From contig NZ_JAPCZF010000005.1 in NCBI RefSeq assembly GCF_025938095.1, positions 1-64,000 of the forward strand: 64,000 bases of DNA, read 5' to 3'. The notes below the pieces were generated by a model. The model was given only the letters and a program-made list of their open reading frames with translations. It was not told where the DNA came from and searched no databases. The translations under genes were made by a program, and so were the position numbers. How positions within the stretch are numbered: the stretch's first letter is position 1; every line of letters begins with the position of its first letter. Positions 1 through 8,899 of the stretch are shown piece after piece. Source of the DNA: Novosphingobium sp. JCM 18896 (GTDB lineage Bacteria > Pseudomonadota > Alphaproteobacteria > Sphingomonadales > Sphingomonadaceae).

Positions 1-57
1 TTACGCCGTGGCGGGATGCCTCCGGGCTACGCCCTCCGCCATCCCGCCACGGCGTAA
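1..57. repeat. Inverted repeat with 18-bp arms
   Basis: TTACGCCGTGGCGGGATG at 1-18 is matched in reverse complement by CATCCCGCCACGGCGTAA at 40-57, with a loop of about 21 bases. It lies inside the presumed insertion sequence close to its end, where a strong hairpin could insulate the element transcriptionally. Confidence 0.7.
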
Positions 58-123
58 GCGCGCATCAAACCCTGGTCCCCTATTGCACGCCGATCCCGGT
101 CCCCGTTTGCGCGCCGATTGACA
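1..123. mobile_element. Terminal part of an IS21-like insertion sequence
   Basis: Two degenerate 24-bp direct repeats (about 71-94 and 95-118, each containing GGTCCCC, then TTG, then CGCCGAT) are followed by a terminus ending TTGACA at 123. Multiple terminal repeats and an outer end of the TG...CA type are typical of IS21-family elements. Immediately after 123 the sequence becomes a polyprenyl synthase reading frame that stops abruptly here, so the element sits inside that gene. The transposase genes (istA/istB) would lie before the window start. Family assignment is inferred from the end structure only. Confidence 0.55.
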
Positions 124-1658
124 GCGCCGGTCTTGCGCGCCTCGCAAGCCAGGACATAGTCGCGCGAGGGCTGGGTGGGCGGAAACAGGTCCATCATCTG
201 ACCGCCGGCGAGACCGTCCTGGCCGACCGCCCGGCTCAGCGACAGGACAAGCTTGGCACGCCTGGCCCCGTCAGGGTGGGTGCGCGGATCGGCAAGGATC
301 TCGAAGGCAAGCGCCAGCAAGGCTTCTCCCGCAAGCACGGCCGTGGCTTCATCGAACTTGCGATGGAGCGTCGGACGGCCGCGTCTGAGGTCATCGTCAT
401 CCATACAAGGCAAGTCATCGTGAATGAGGGATTGGGCATGGACGCATTCGATAGCCGCGCCGATGCGCAAGGCCTGCCTATAGGATCCGCCGACGAGTTC
501 GGCGACCGCAGCAACCAACATTGTGCGAAAGCGCTTCCCGACGCCGATGCAGGCGTAGCGCAAGGCCTCGGCAAGGCGATCACTACGCCCCGGAGCATTG
601 CCGATGGCCGCATCCAGTAGCGTATCGACATCGCGGCGAAGTCGGGTTGCGCGCTCGTCCATCGATGCGGAGGGAGAGATACCGTCGAGCCATTCAAGAG
701 CCACCGGCTTGAAGCGAACCGTTTCCTGCAGACCTGGGACCTCGCGCGGCTCAAATCCGTGTTTTTGAAGATGATCGATAACGAGCGAGATCGCCGACTC
801 CGGCGTGGAGGCCGCCGCGGTCAGGCCGATCGTTCTGGCGTGTAGCAAGATCTCTTCGGCAATATCCTTAGGGTCCGAAACGAGCTGGACTTGCGCGCAG
901 CCAGCGGCGCGAGATACTTCAACGAGTCGATGTCCGTTCGAGGACATCGCATCGCCAACGACGATTACCAAATCGCAGCCCGGCGCAATCGCCTCGATCG
1001 CGGCTTGCCGATTGGTCGTAGCATAGCAAATGTCGCTGGACCGCGGCCCGACGCAATCGGCGAACTGGGTTTTGATCGCCGCTATCACATCGTCCGCCTC
1101 GCGCGCGGCGAATGTCGTCTGTACGGCGTAGGCCACTGCAGTATTGGTGGGTAAGCCCAGGCCGTCGAGATCGGCGGCTTGGGACAAAACCGAGATCGCG
1201 CCGGCTGGCACCTGACCCAAAGTGCCAACGATTTCTGGATGTCCGACATGGCCGATGAGAAGGACATGCCGCCCCTGACGGAACCACCCTTCGACTTCGG
1301 CATGAACCTTGGCCACGAGCGGGCATATCGCGTCGACGACGCGCAATTCACGCTTGCGCGCGACCCTTTTCACCGTCTTAGCACTACCATGCGCAGAAAG
1401 GATTGCGATCGCCCCCTTGGGGATCTCATCGATCTCTTGCACGAATATGGCGCCCTGATCCTCTAGCGACCGGACGACAGATCGGTTATGCACGATGGCG
1501 CGCCGCACGTAGACGGGTGTTCCGTGGCGAGCCAGCGCCTGTTCGACCGTTTCGATGGCGCGCTCGACCCCCGCGCAGAAGCCGCGAGGGCTGGCGAGTA
1601 GCAGACGCCGTTCGCCGGTTATATGAGCCTGTGCTGCGCTTTCAGAATCATCCTTCAC
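27..1658 (-). CDS. IspH (HMBPP reductase) fused to a polyprenyl diphosphate synthase, 3'-truncated by an insertion sequence
   Basis: Residues 18 to about 320 are a full IspH domain. All three iron-sulfur cysteines are visible: FCAGV (Cys28), AICPLV and DICYATTNRQ. IspH makes IPP and DMAPP in the last step of the MEP pathway. After a linker, residues about 325-505 are a class I prenyl synthase domain (FPP/GGPP-type) with the first aspartate-rich motif DDLPCMDDDD. The second DDxxD motif is absent: homology stops at about position 124, where the IS end begins, and the last ~30 residues are read from IS sequence. The IspH half may work; the synthase half should be dead. The gene is divergent from crtI, so the intact fusion probably fed carotenoid synthesis. 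Confidence 0.8.
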   Translation of the reverse strand: MKDDSESAAQAHITGERRLLLASPRGFCAGVERAIETVEQALARHGTPVYVRRAIVHNRSVVRSLEDQGAIFVQEIDEIPKGAIAILSAHGSAKTVKRVARKRELRVVDAICPLVAKVHAEVEGWFRQGRHVLLIGHVGHPEIVGTLGQVPAGAISVLSQAADLDGLGLPTNTAVAYAVQTTFAAREADDVIAAIKTQFADCVGPRSSDICYATTNRQAAIEAIAPGCDLVIVVGDAMSSNGHRLVEVSRAAGCAQVQLVSDPKDIAEEILLHARTIGLTAAASTPESAISLVIDHLQKHGFEPREVPGLQETVRFKPVALEWLDGISPSASMDERATRLRRDVDTLLDAAIGNAPGRSDRLAEALRYACIGVGKRFRTMLVAAVAELVGGSYRQALRIGAAIECVHAQSLIHDDLPCMDDDDLRRGRPTLHRKFDEATAVLAGEALLALAFEILADPRTHPDGARRAKLVLSLSRAVGQDGLAGGQMMDLFPPTQPSRDYVLACEARKTGAVNRRANGDRDRRAIGDQGLMRAYAVAGWRRA

Positions 1659-1775
1659 TCAGGCTAATCTATCTAGAATAGGGGCGATTGCCATTCTCCC
1701 CTTGGGACAGGTTGTCTGGCGCGGCAGGATTGCCATTTTCGATAAGGCACCCTCCAATTTAGGCGACGTCGATAC
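1659..1775. promoter_or_regulatory. Divergent ispH-fusion/crtI intergenic region with direct repeats
   Basis: This 117-bp gap separates two divergent isoprenoid genes and must hold both promoters. GATTGCCATT occurs twice (1686-1695 and 1728-1737), 42 bp apart, which could be a regulator site. No -35/-10 pair could be assigned with confidence. Confidence 0.4.
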
Positions 1776-3248
1776 ATGCCCGAAATCAGATCGGCGATCG
1801 TGATCGGATCAGGATTTGGCGGACTGGCGCTCGCCATCCGACTCCAAAGCGCTGGCATTGCAACTACAATCGTGGAAGCACGTGATCGGCCAGGCGGCCG
1901 CGCCTATGTGTGGAATTGCGATGGCTACCGCTTCGATGCGGGACCAACCGTGATAACCGATCCTGCCTGCCTTGAAGAGCTTTGGGGGTTGTCTGGCAGG
2001 CGGATGGCCGACGATATTGTGCTAAAGCCAGTCGATCCGTTTTATCGGTTGATTTGGAACGACGGCGCGCAACTTGATTACTCGGGTTGGGGGGAGAGGC
2101 TCGAGGCTGAAATCGCCCGCTTCGCTCCAGGCGATCTAGAAGGATACAAGCGCTTCCTTACCTATTCCCGCGCGGTCTACGAAGAAGGCTACGTCAAGCT
2201 CGGCTCCGTGCCCTTTCTGCACTTCACCAGCATGCTGAAGGCTGCGCCGGCACTGGCGCGCCGCCAGGCGTGGCGGTCGGTCTATTCGATCGTAGCCGGG
2301 TTCGTGAAAAATGAGCGGCTGCGCCAGGCGCTGTCGTTTCACACACTGCTCGTGGGCGGCAATCCCATGAAAACCAGTGGCATCTACGCGCTCATCCATC
2401 ACCTCGAGAAAAGCGGCGGCGTCTGGTTCGCCGATGGGGGAACCCATGCCCTAGTCGAAGCCATGGTGAGCCTGTTCGAACGCCTTGGCGGAACGCTGCT
2501 CCTCAACGAAGCGGTCAAGACCATCCGCCACTCCGGCACGCGCGTTACCGGGCTCGTCACCCGGTCGGGTGTGCATCTCGAAGGCGATGCTATCGCGAGC
2601 AATGCGGACATCGTATCCACCTACAAGATGCTGGAAGATTCCGCCTATGCCGCCCAAAAAGCGCGGCGCCTTGAGCGTAAGCGTTTTTCGCCCAGCCTAT
2701 TCGTCGTGCATTTTGGGCTTGAAGGAAAATTTCCTGGCATCGCGCATCACTCGATCCTTTTCTCGGATCGTTATCGGCCCCTTCTCGACGACATCTACGA
2801 CCGTGGGGTGCTGCCCAACGATCCATCGATCTATCTGCATCATCCCAGTGCAAACGACGATCATGCCGCGCCGCCGGGAAGGTCCACGTTCTACGCGCTG
2901 GCTCCGGTACCGCACCTGGGCAAGGCCGCCGTCGATTGGGAACAGGAAGCGTCTCGTTACCGCGATATAGTCATGCGCCGTGTGCGCGACCTTCTTATCC
3001 CGGACATCGACGAGCGCCTTGAGGTCTGTTTTCACTATACACCGCAGGACTTCACGGACGATCTCGGTGCCCATCTGGGAAGCGCGTTTAGCCTCGAGCC
3101 GATCCTGACGCAGAGCGCGTGGCTGCGGGCGCACAACCGCGACGATCACTATCAAAACCTTTATGTTGTAGGCGCGGGGACTCACCCCGGCGCGGGCATT
3201 CCGGGTGTCGTAGCCAGCGCCAAGGCTACCGCGGGCTTGATGATATGA
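1776..3248 (+). CDS. crtI: Phytoene desaturase (CrtI family)
   Basis: A 490-residue FAD-dependent desaturase that introduces double bases into phytoene to give neurosporene or lycopene in carotenoid synthesis. The N-terminal dinucleotide-binding motif is clear (VIGSGFGGLALAIRL, then VEARDRPGGRAYVW), followed by FDAGPTVIT. The C-terminal signature reads NLYVVGAGTHPGAGIPGVVASAKA, split here as NLYVVGAGTHPG and AGIPGVVASAKA. Full length for the family (about 490-500). It starts 117 bp from the divergent IspH/prenyl-synthase fusion, so precursor supply and desaturation are paired. No phytoene synthase or cyclase lies in the window. CrtI-like desaturases with other step numbers cannot be excluded. 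Confidence 0.9.
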   Translation: MPEIRSAIVIGSGFGGLALAIRLQSAGIATTIVEARDRPGGRAYVWNCDGYRFDAGPTVITDPACLEELWGLSGRRMADDIVLKPVDPFYRLIWNDGAQLDYSGWGERLEAEIARFAPGDLEGYKRFLTYSRAVYEEGYVKLGSVPFLHFTSMLKAAPALARRQAWRSVYSIVAGFVKNERLRQALSFHTLLVGGNPMKTSGIYALIHHLEKSGGVWFADGGTHALVEAMVSLFERLGGTLLLNEAVKTIRHSGTRVTGLVTRSGVHLEGDAIASNADIVSTYKMLEDSAYAAQKARRLERKRFSPSLFVVHFGLEGKFPGIAHHSILFSDRYRPLLDDIYDRGVLPNDPSIYLHHPSANDDHAAPPGRSTFYALAPVPHLGKAAVDWEQEASRYRDIVMRRVRDLLIPDIDERLEVCFHYTPQDFTDDLGAHLGSAFSLEPILTQSAWLRAHNRDDHYQNLYVVGAGTHPGAGIPGVVASAKATAGLMI

Positions 3249-3487
3249 GTGGCGTAAGCGCTATCCCTTTCAGTTTCGCTGGGCGCGAGGATGGCAAGCC
3301 CAATGACTTCAAGCGCGCTTGGAAGCCTTCCTGTGATGGCACGGCCATCGGATTGCGCCTGAACAATTCCAACCAAAATGGCGCAATTGCCGTTCGCTGT
3401 CTTGAAAACGTCGGGGTCACATCCGTTTTTTAAACAGTGTGTGAAGGTTTTCTTCCGCCCGTGATGTGATCAAGAAGGGAGCATGCA

Positions 3488-3922
3488 GTGGCTATCAACG
3501 TCCTTCTGGTCGAAGACGATGATGACATTCGCGAAGTGCTCACCCTAGCGCTTCATCTCGACAGCGAGATCAGCCTGACAGCCTACCATTCAGGAGAAGC
3601 TGCGCTGGCGGACATTGCAGAAAGGCAGCTCGCCTTTGATGTCGCGCTGCTGGATTACCGCTTGCCAGGCATGACCGGAATTGAGTTGCACAAGGCGCTG
3701 CGGCGGCTCCCATCATGCTGCGATCTTGTGACCGTGATGATCACGGCGAGCCTTGGAAAAGAGTATGTTGCACTCTTCCAGGCGGAGAACATAGCCGGGC
3801 TGATTTCAAAACCATTCGACGTCCTTGCAATTCCTTCCGAGGTGCGCGCTCTGACGCAGCCTCGCCAGCCAAAAGGTAATGCAATCAAATGGTTGACGGA
3901 GAGAATTCGCACGGCGAGCTAG
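3488..3922 (+). CDS. Single-domain response regulator (CheY-like receiver)
   Basis: A 144-residue protein made of one receiver domain. It shows the acidic pocket LLVEDDDDIRE, the phospho-acceptor Asp in VALLDYRLPGMTG (about residue 57), the conserved Thr/Ser region VMITAS and the Lys in LISKPFD. No output domain follows. It starts at GTG, preceded by AAGAAGGGAG; the ATG five bases upstream is out of frame. It is one of three stand-alone receivers within 6 kb (also at 8448 and 8900). No kinase is present nearby, so the partner is encoded elsewhere. Confidence 0.85.
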   Translation: MAINVLLVEDDDDIREVLTLALHLDSEISLTAYHSGEAALADIAERQLAFDVALLDYRLPGMTGIELHKALRRLPSCCDLVTVMITASLGKEYVALFQAENIAGLISKPFDVLAIPSEVRALTQPRQPKGNAIKWLTERIRTAS

Positions 3923-4378
3923 CTGTTCGATCACAAGGCCTGGATCGTTGGGTGCCAGCAAAGCTGCCGAGCGATTGGCTGGCGTTGAAGACATAAAGAC
4001 TTGCTGATCATGTGAAGTGCTGTCCCGCGGCCTCCGGCATGGACCGTCGCTTCGGCCAAGCCTATTTTGGCCAAGCCGATTTTGGCTGAGACGATTTTGG
4101 TCGAGAGCCGTCGAGGCAGCAGGTTGGTAAAAGCGGAAAATGGACTTACGACATGGCCAAGCCCCTGGTTTGGACATCTTTCCCTCCGCCTCAGGCCAGG
4201 CGCAGGGGTAGCAAGGCTGCTATCCCGGTTGATCGGGCCTGCTGGACAGGCATCAGGTCTGCTGAAACCCGGCCGGCGCGCAGCGCTTTGCTCGGCTGCC
4301 AGACGTTCAAACGCAACGCGCGCCGACGATCGCGCCATGGCATGGCTTGGCCTCAGCCATGTCTGCAGCATAGGCGTA
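3923..4378. other. Intergenic stretch without a supported gene
   Basis: About 455 bp between the receiver gene and the convergent PfpI gene. Open frames here have no recognisable product and mirror one another. The only structure seen is a 15-bp tandem repeat at 4051-4110. Confidence 0.5.
4051..4110. repeat. 15-bp tandem repeat, four degenerate units
   Basis: Units begin at 4051, 4066, 4081 and 4096. The first two are TTCGGCCAAGCCTAT and TTTGGCCAAGCCGAT; the third and fourth diverge but keep TTTGG at the start. Such in-frame-sized units can be remnants of a repeat-containing coding sequence or a replication-slippage product. Confidence 0.6.
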
Positions 4379-4963
4379 TCAGGCGCTGCCATCCCGCTTC
4401 GCTGCTTGGGTCTCGCCAGCCCGACCCTTAGCAAACCCTTCGACCAGTTTCGCGCAAAAGGCCGGCAGATCGTCTGGCGTACGGCTCGTGATCAGCGCCT
4501 CGTCGACGATAACCTCTTCATCCACCCAGCTGCCCCCCGCATTCTCGATATCCGTACGGATGCTCGAGAAAGAGGTCAGGCGCCGCCCTGCGACGACATT
4601 CGCCTCGACCAGCAGCCAGGGTGCGTGACAGATCGCAGCGACCGGCTTCTCCTGATCGAAGAACGCCTTGACGAAAGCAACCGCGTCCTTGTCTGCGCGA
4701 AGCTTGTCTGCGCCCACGCAGCCGCCCGGGATGATGAGGCCGTCAAACGCGTTTGCGGAAACCTCTGCGAAGGTCGTGTCGATCGGATATTCGCCGCCGG
4801 GATCAAGGTCTTTATTGTTGGTCTTGGCCTTGCCGCTTTTCAGGCTGATGACCGTGACCTCGGCGCCTGCCTGTTCGGCAGCGCACTTGGGCTCGACGAA
4901 CTCCGGTTCCTCGGTCCCGCGCGGCGCGACCAGTATCGCGATGGATTTGCCTTCTAGGGACAT
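4379..4963 (-). CDS. DJ-1/PfpI family protein (class I glutamine amidotransferase-like)
   Basis: A 194-residue protein of the type 1 glutamine amidotransferase-like/PfpI group. It shows KSIAILVAPRGTEEPEF at the N terminus, the loop GLIIPGG, and the nucleophile-elbow Cys-His in AAICHAPWLL; the Glu expected in the triad lies in the TEEPEF segment. Family members act as proteases, glyoxalases/deglycases or chaperones; which applies here is not visible. The start is ATG 4963 (MSLEGKS), preceded by GAGA; the open frame runs further upstream without family similarity. No operon partner. Confidence 0.8.
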   Translation of the reverse strand: MSLEGKSIAILVAPRGTEEPEFVEPKCAAEQAGAEVTVISLKSGKAKTNNKDLDPGGEYPIDTTFAEVSANAFDGLIIPGGCVGADKLRADKDAVAFVKAFFDQEKPVAAICHAPWLLVEANVVAGRRLTSFSSIRTDIENAGGSWVDEEVIVDEALITSRTPDDLPAFCAKLVEGFAKGRAGETQAAKRDGSA

Positions 4964-5470
4964 GGCTTTGTCTCTCGATATGTGTGCCGGCAAAACCAGG
5001 CTGGTAAAGCCGGCTGTGTGATGCCGACATATGCCCGGCTTGCCACCATAACGGACTTGGCCGCGAGCCTGTTCCATTTGGTCGCGCAAGCTTTGCGCAA
5101 GCTAGCCCCGGAACGCGGCCCCGCCGCCCCGTCCGCTATCCCAAGTCTTGGTCCTGGCGCTGGCATCGCCGCTCGTCATTCTCCGCCCCATGTCAGTCCT
5201 GACGCGCTGCTCACCGTTCGGCAGTGCGTCCCCGCGGCGAAGGGCCGTTTCCGACATCGTTCCCAAATTGATGCGCCAGGGGGGAAGGCCGCACGGACGC
5301 CGAGTGCTTGCCTGCACGTTCTCACGCTTTCCCCCACTCGGCACCTTATCGTTGGAGGGATGCGACCATCTAGAGGCGCTGATCGACTTATTCTCCGCGA
5401 AGTCGTACCATCAGGGGACGATAGCCAATAACCGCTTCCCCCTATCTGTTTTATAGTCCTAGGCCGGCGA
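4964..5470. other. Intergenic stretch without a supported gene
   Basis: About 500 bp. Short open frames exist on both strands but none has a good start, plausible composition or recognisable domain. I see no repeat or RNA gene. Confidence 0.4.
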
Positions 5471-5539
5471 ATGATCCTGCGCATCGCCATCGTGTCAGTC
5501 GCCGTCTTTCTCGTCGGCGCCAGTCTGTACAACGCTTAG
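5471..5539 (+). CDS. Possible 22-residue single-pass membrane miniprotein
   Basis: ATG to TAG encodes MILRIAIVSVAVFLVGASLY followed by NA. The peptide is almost entirely hydrophobic, as in small membrane-inserted proteins, but no convincing ribosome binding site precedes it. It may equally be the remnant of a signal peptide. Confidence 0.2.
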   Translation: MILRIAIVSVAVFLVGASLYNA

Positions 5540-7196
5540 GCGGCGGCCTCTGCAACCCTTCAAGCCCGTTTTACACAGTTGCGAGCGCGGGCCTGTTCGC
5601 CGTCGGGCCCAGTCGACGACGATCGCGGCCTGCTCGTCTAAGCGGCCAAGCCCTTGGACGAAGGTTTTCTTGTCGGCCGATAACCGGATCAGCTAAGTGG
5701 GTGATGGCAGGCTTGCCGCGGTGGTATTGGCAACAGTGAAAATCCAGGCAACCGGATCACGCTTGCCAAGTACGCGTGCATCGCCAGGCTTGGATGGCTT
5801 GGTCCCGGTTGGCAGACCAGTCAGCGCAACGCGCCGTTTCGTTGCGCCGAAAATGCCCATGGTAAGCTGAAAATGGAGGGCTGCGATGATATCCGTTTGA
5901 CAGGCTGGTCTTGTTGACGAGGCGACTAACTATACCGGCAGAGTCGATCCTGCGGTTGGGGCACAAGTCGGAGGCAGAGGGGGCGGCTCGAAAATCTCGG
6001 TTGGCCCTATTCCCTGGGAACACGGCTGTCGTCATCGTCCGAGGCCTTTCGCAGCTGCTGCCATACTGCCCTTCTTTTTGCTGAAAAAGCGCAAGGGGAT
6101 CGTTTGGCGAATGGGTACCAGCGAGACGCTGGCGGCCGCGAACTCGGCTTCCAACGAGGGCGGCGGGGATATCGAAACTAGTTGGTTAAAGGCATCGCGA
6201 AGGCGATGGCTCGCCCGTTGAAGTCTATCGGGCGAGCGCTTAGCTCGCGCACCTCAAGAATGGACTGGGCGCTTGGGTAGAGCCGGGCGCCCAATCTCCG
6301 TACTGCTACGGGGGGGGGCTCGGTGCTTTTTTGGGCTCCGCCAAGGGGCGTCGTTCTCGATCAAAAAAGCAAGGGCACGACCTACCCCGCTTGGTTTTCG
6401 GACGGATGCTTGCTTTGAGGTTGGAGAACGCGTTCGCCGGCGTTGCCTGCTACAGAGTACTCTGGCCCAAGAAGTTCGAGCCTTATCGGCGCCAGATCAT
6501 GTCCGCCTCCATGATCGCCATGCGTGGCGGCTGCAACGCAAAGGCGAGGTCCCGCACGTCATCTGCGACTGGATCGTCGATCATGACGCCATGCCGCGCT
6601 CGCTCGGGCGCGCGGATTTTCGGTTCAGCCGGGCCGCGGCGACGACGCGACGCATAGCACCGGTTTTGACCCGCGCGATCCAAGCCTCCCGCGTGGCCGC
6701 ACGCTGGCTTCACCCCTATTAGGGCCGCCAGGCGAGCACGATGAGATCGTACGCATTCGCAGTCATGACTTCCATAGATGCCAAGGCGCGCGTCAGCGGG
6801 ATGATCCAGCGCGGATTCAATGTCCTGTGAGAAGCGACCGCCGACAGGCAAAAAGTCCAAACGCGCGGTGTGGCGCTCTCGCTCTGCGTGCTGCGCGGCC
6901 GTTGCCCGGATGAATGCCTTGTCGCCTTCTGGGAAGCTGCCGAGTCGGATCACGACATCGGTCGCAGCCGGGGGGGCACGCGGCCTACAACAGCATCGTG
7001 CGCCAAGTGCGCACGCGCGTTGCATTCGTGGATACCCTGCGACCATGATACCGCCCCATGGATTACTTAGGGGGGAGGGTCGGCGCCCCACGGTCGCTAG
7101 GCCGAATTAGCGCTGGGCCTAGCGAAAAGGCCCGCCGACTTTCTCGACGTTGAAACCTGAGCGGATTGCCTCAATGCCAGCTTCGGAGATGGAAAC
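5540..7196. other. 1.6-kb gene-poor, apparently decayed region
   Basis: Open frames of up to about 200 codons occur on both strands but overlap each other, lack start signals and contain no family I recognise. A run of eight or more G lies near 6310. Together with the flanking nonsense-mutated genes this looks like eroding accessory DNA rather than functional intergenic sequence. Confidence 0.4.
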
Positions 7197-7568
7197 ATGA
7201 CAAAGGATCTTGAGGTGCCGATGGAGTTGTTCAGCTCCATCCCGGACGATGCCGACGAATTCACCAAACGCTACATGCGCGCTCAGACGGTGATCCAGTC
7301 CGCCTTCTTTTCGCTGGGCTAGCGCGACGTGTCGCCCGGCGAGGCGACACTCGACTATGCCGAGCTCGAGAACATTCTTTGCATGGCCCAGGCGATGCTC
7401 ATCGCAGGCGATGACAGCCTGAAGACCAAGCGCGACGTTCGTCTGCGCGCGGAGGAGCACGCTAAGATCGTGCGCAGCGCCGCCGAAATGCTGAAGGACG
7501 CAGGCGACCGGCAGGCGATCGACCTTCTCGAGATGATGCGCCTTCGCAGGTCCAACCCTGCCAACTGA
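7197..7568 (+). pseudogene. Small hypothetical protein gene interrupted by an in-frame TAG
   Basis: ATG 7197 opens a frame encoding MTKDLEVPMELFSSIPDDAD and on to 41 residues, ended by TAG at 7320-7322. The same frame continues without other stops to 7568, encoding about 80 more residues (DYAELENILCMAQAMLIAGD, then LRAEEHAKIVRSAAEMLKDA). Composition is homogeneous on both sides of the stop, so this looks like one ~122-residue helical protein with a nonsense mutation. A GTG at 7329 could restart translation. The family is not recognised. Confidence 0.45.
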
Positions 7569-7576
7569 GAAACACC

Positions 7577-7892
7577 ATGGAAAATCCAAAATCGATGAAG
7601 AGATTGCGGGCGCTTGCTGCAGCCCAAATTACCCGCATGGTTGAAGCGGGCGCTGTTTCACTCTCACGGACGCAGCCCCGATGCCGTGCTGGAAGGGATC
7701 ATTCACGGTCTCGCCATGGTCATCGAACAGGCACCGCAATGCCGAACCAAACGCGGTTTGCGCGATATCAGCCAGGGCTATGGCAAGCTGCTCGTCCAGC
7801 GGGCCGGGCAGTCTCGGGCAGCGTTCGACGAAACGGGGGGCATCCACATGCATGAGGACGACGCTACGAGCAGAGTTTCAAAACTGAATTGA
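7577..7892 (+). pseudogene. Possible frameshifted hypothetical gene
   Basis: Nine bases after the previous gene, ATG 7577 opens MENPKSMKRLRALAAAQ and then loses a natural composition at about 7650. The next frame supplies a plausible continuation (HSHGRSPDAVLEGIIHGLAM, then DISQGYGKLLVQ) to 7892. This is best explained by a single frameshift in a gene of about 100 codons. No family recognised. An antisense open frame at 7629-7853 is an alternative. Confidence 0.3.
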
Positions 7893-8040
7893 CTCCGGCC
7901 AGGCCCGACATTGTGACGCCGGCGTATCAAAGGTTGATCGCGAGGTTCGACCCTTGGGGCTCGGGGCCTCTTGAACGTCATTTCGATTGGAATGGCCTGC
8001 ATTGAGCCTCGGAAACAGGCAGGCCGTCCGGAACCGCATC

Positions 8041-8256
8041 TTAGACCCGCACCGTCTCAAGAATGTTACCCTCTCGATCCTCAACGGTGACGTAGGCATC
8101 GGGATCGAAGCGACCGTCCAGGATCGCTATGCTGAGCATTTCGCGAAGGCCCAGGCGCGCGGAATGCAGAGCAGCACACTGATTGGGGTAGTCCGCGCCC
8201 TCTTCGTCCCGGACAATCTTGGAATTCGTGCTCGACGTAAAAAAGAACCTTGGCAT
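8041..8256 (-). CDS. DUF6894-like small protein
   Basis: A 71-residue protein starting MPRFFFTSSTNSKIVRDEEG and ending with the pattern YVTVEDREGNILETVRV. That layout (MPR-F-F, a D-x-EG turn, an Ala-rich helix, then a two-strand V-E-D-x-G-x-L hairpin) fits DUF6894, a small alphaproteobacterial family of unknown function. The start chosen is the internal Met at 8256, because the 14 residues upstream do not fit the family. It stands alone between hypothetical genes and a response regulator. Confidence 0.7.
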   Translation of the reverse strand: MPRFFFTSSTNSKIVRDEEGADYPNQCAALHSARLGLREMLSIAILDGRFDPDAYVTVEDREGNILETVRV

Positions 8257-8447
8257 GGGGTGTCTACGCCGAAGATGCGGCATCGGTTGCCTCGGCAATC
8301 TCCGCCCAACGCCATCAGGCGGGCGCCCCGCGTCAGGATGCGCCTCTGCACAAATTGGAGGCTCCGTAACATAAGCTACAGATCAATGCCCTCTGGCGGG
8401 GCATGACCCGCGCATTCAAAGACTCGGTCGCAGCGTGAGTGAAAAAG

Positions 8448-8813
8448 ATGGACAGCCCCGTCAAGCGGATCCTCCTGGTCGAGGACGAGCCACTTATCGC
8501 CATGGTTTTGGAAACGATTGTATCGGAGGCGGGATATTCCCCCGTCGGACCCGCCGCCGATCGGAACGCAGCGCTCGCCTTGCTCGAAACGCGGAATGTG
8601 GATGCCGCAATCCTAGACTATCGGTTGGGCGAGGAGAGTGCTGACCTTTTGGCTGACGAGCTTGATCGGCGCCGCATACCCTGGCTCCTCGCCACAGGTT
8701 TTGACCGGCAAGCTTTGCCCGAGCGGTACTCGAGCGCCCCAGTCGTTGCCAAGCCTTTCGGTGAAGACGACGTCAGGGCCGCTCTTGAACGGCTGCTTTT
8801 GCGCAACGACTGA
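8448..8813 (+). CDS. Single-domain response regulator
   Basis: A receiver domain of about 121 residues: acidic pair in RILLVEDEPLIAMVLE, phospho-acceptor Asp in AAILDYRLGEE, LLATGFD and the conserved Lys in VVAKPFGEDD. No output domain. Such DYRLG-type receivers are common stand-alone regulators in alphaproteobacteria. An in-frame GTG at 8439 is an alternative start. It lies 86 bp upstream of a second receiver gene on the same strand. Confidence 0.8.
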   Translation: MDSPVKRILLVEDEPLIAMVLETIVSEAGYSPVGPAADRNAALALLETRNVDAAILDYRLGEESADLLADELDRRRIPWLLATGFDRQALPERYSSAPVVAKPFGEDDVRAALERLLLRND

Positions 8814-8899
8814 TAGGTCAGATCCGCGCCGGGCGAAACCTAGGATCGGTTAGCATGGCATCTGGAAACCAATGAGCGGTAACGGCGCTTATTTGCAGG

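Noticed and set aside
4067..4957. 296-codon + strand open frame
   Set aside because: Lies opposite the PfpI/DJ-1 gene, whose sequence motifs are clear; no start signal.
6273..7091. Overlapping 149- and 202-codon frames on opposite strands
   Set aside because: No start signals, no recognisable domain and poor composition; treated as decayed DNA.
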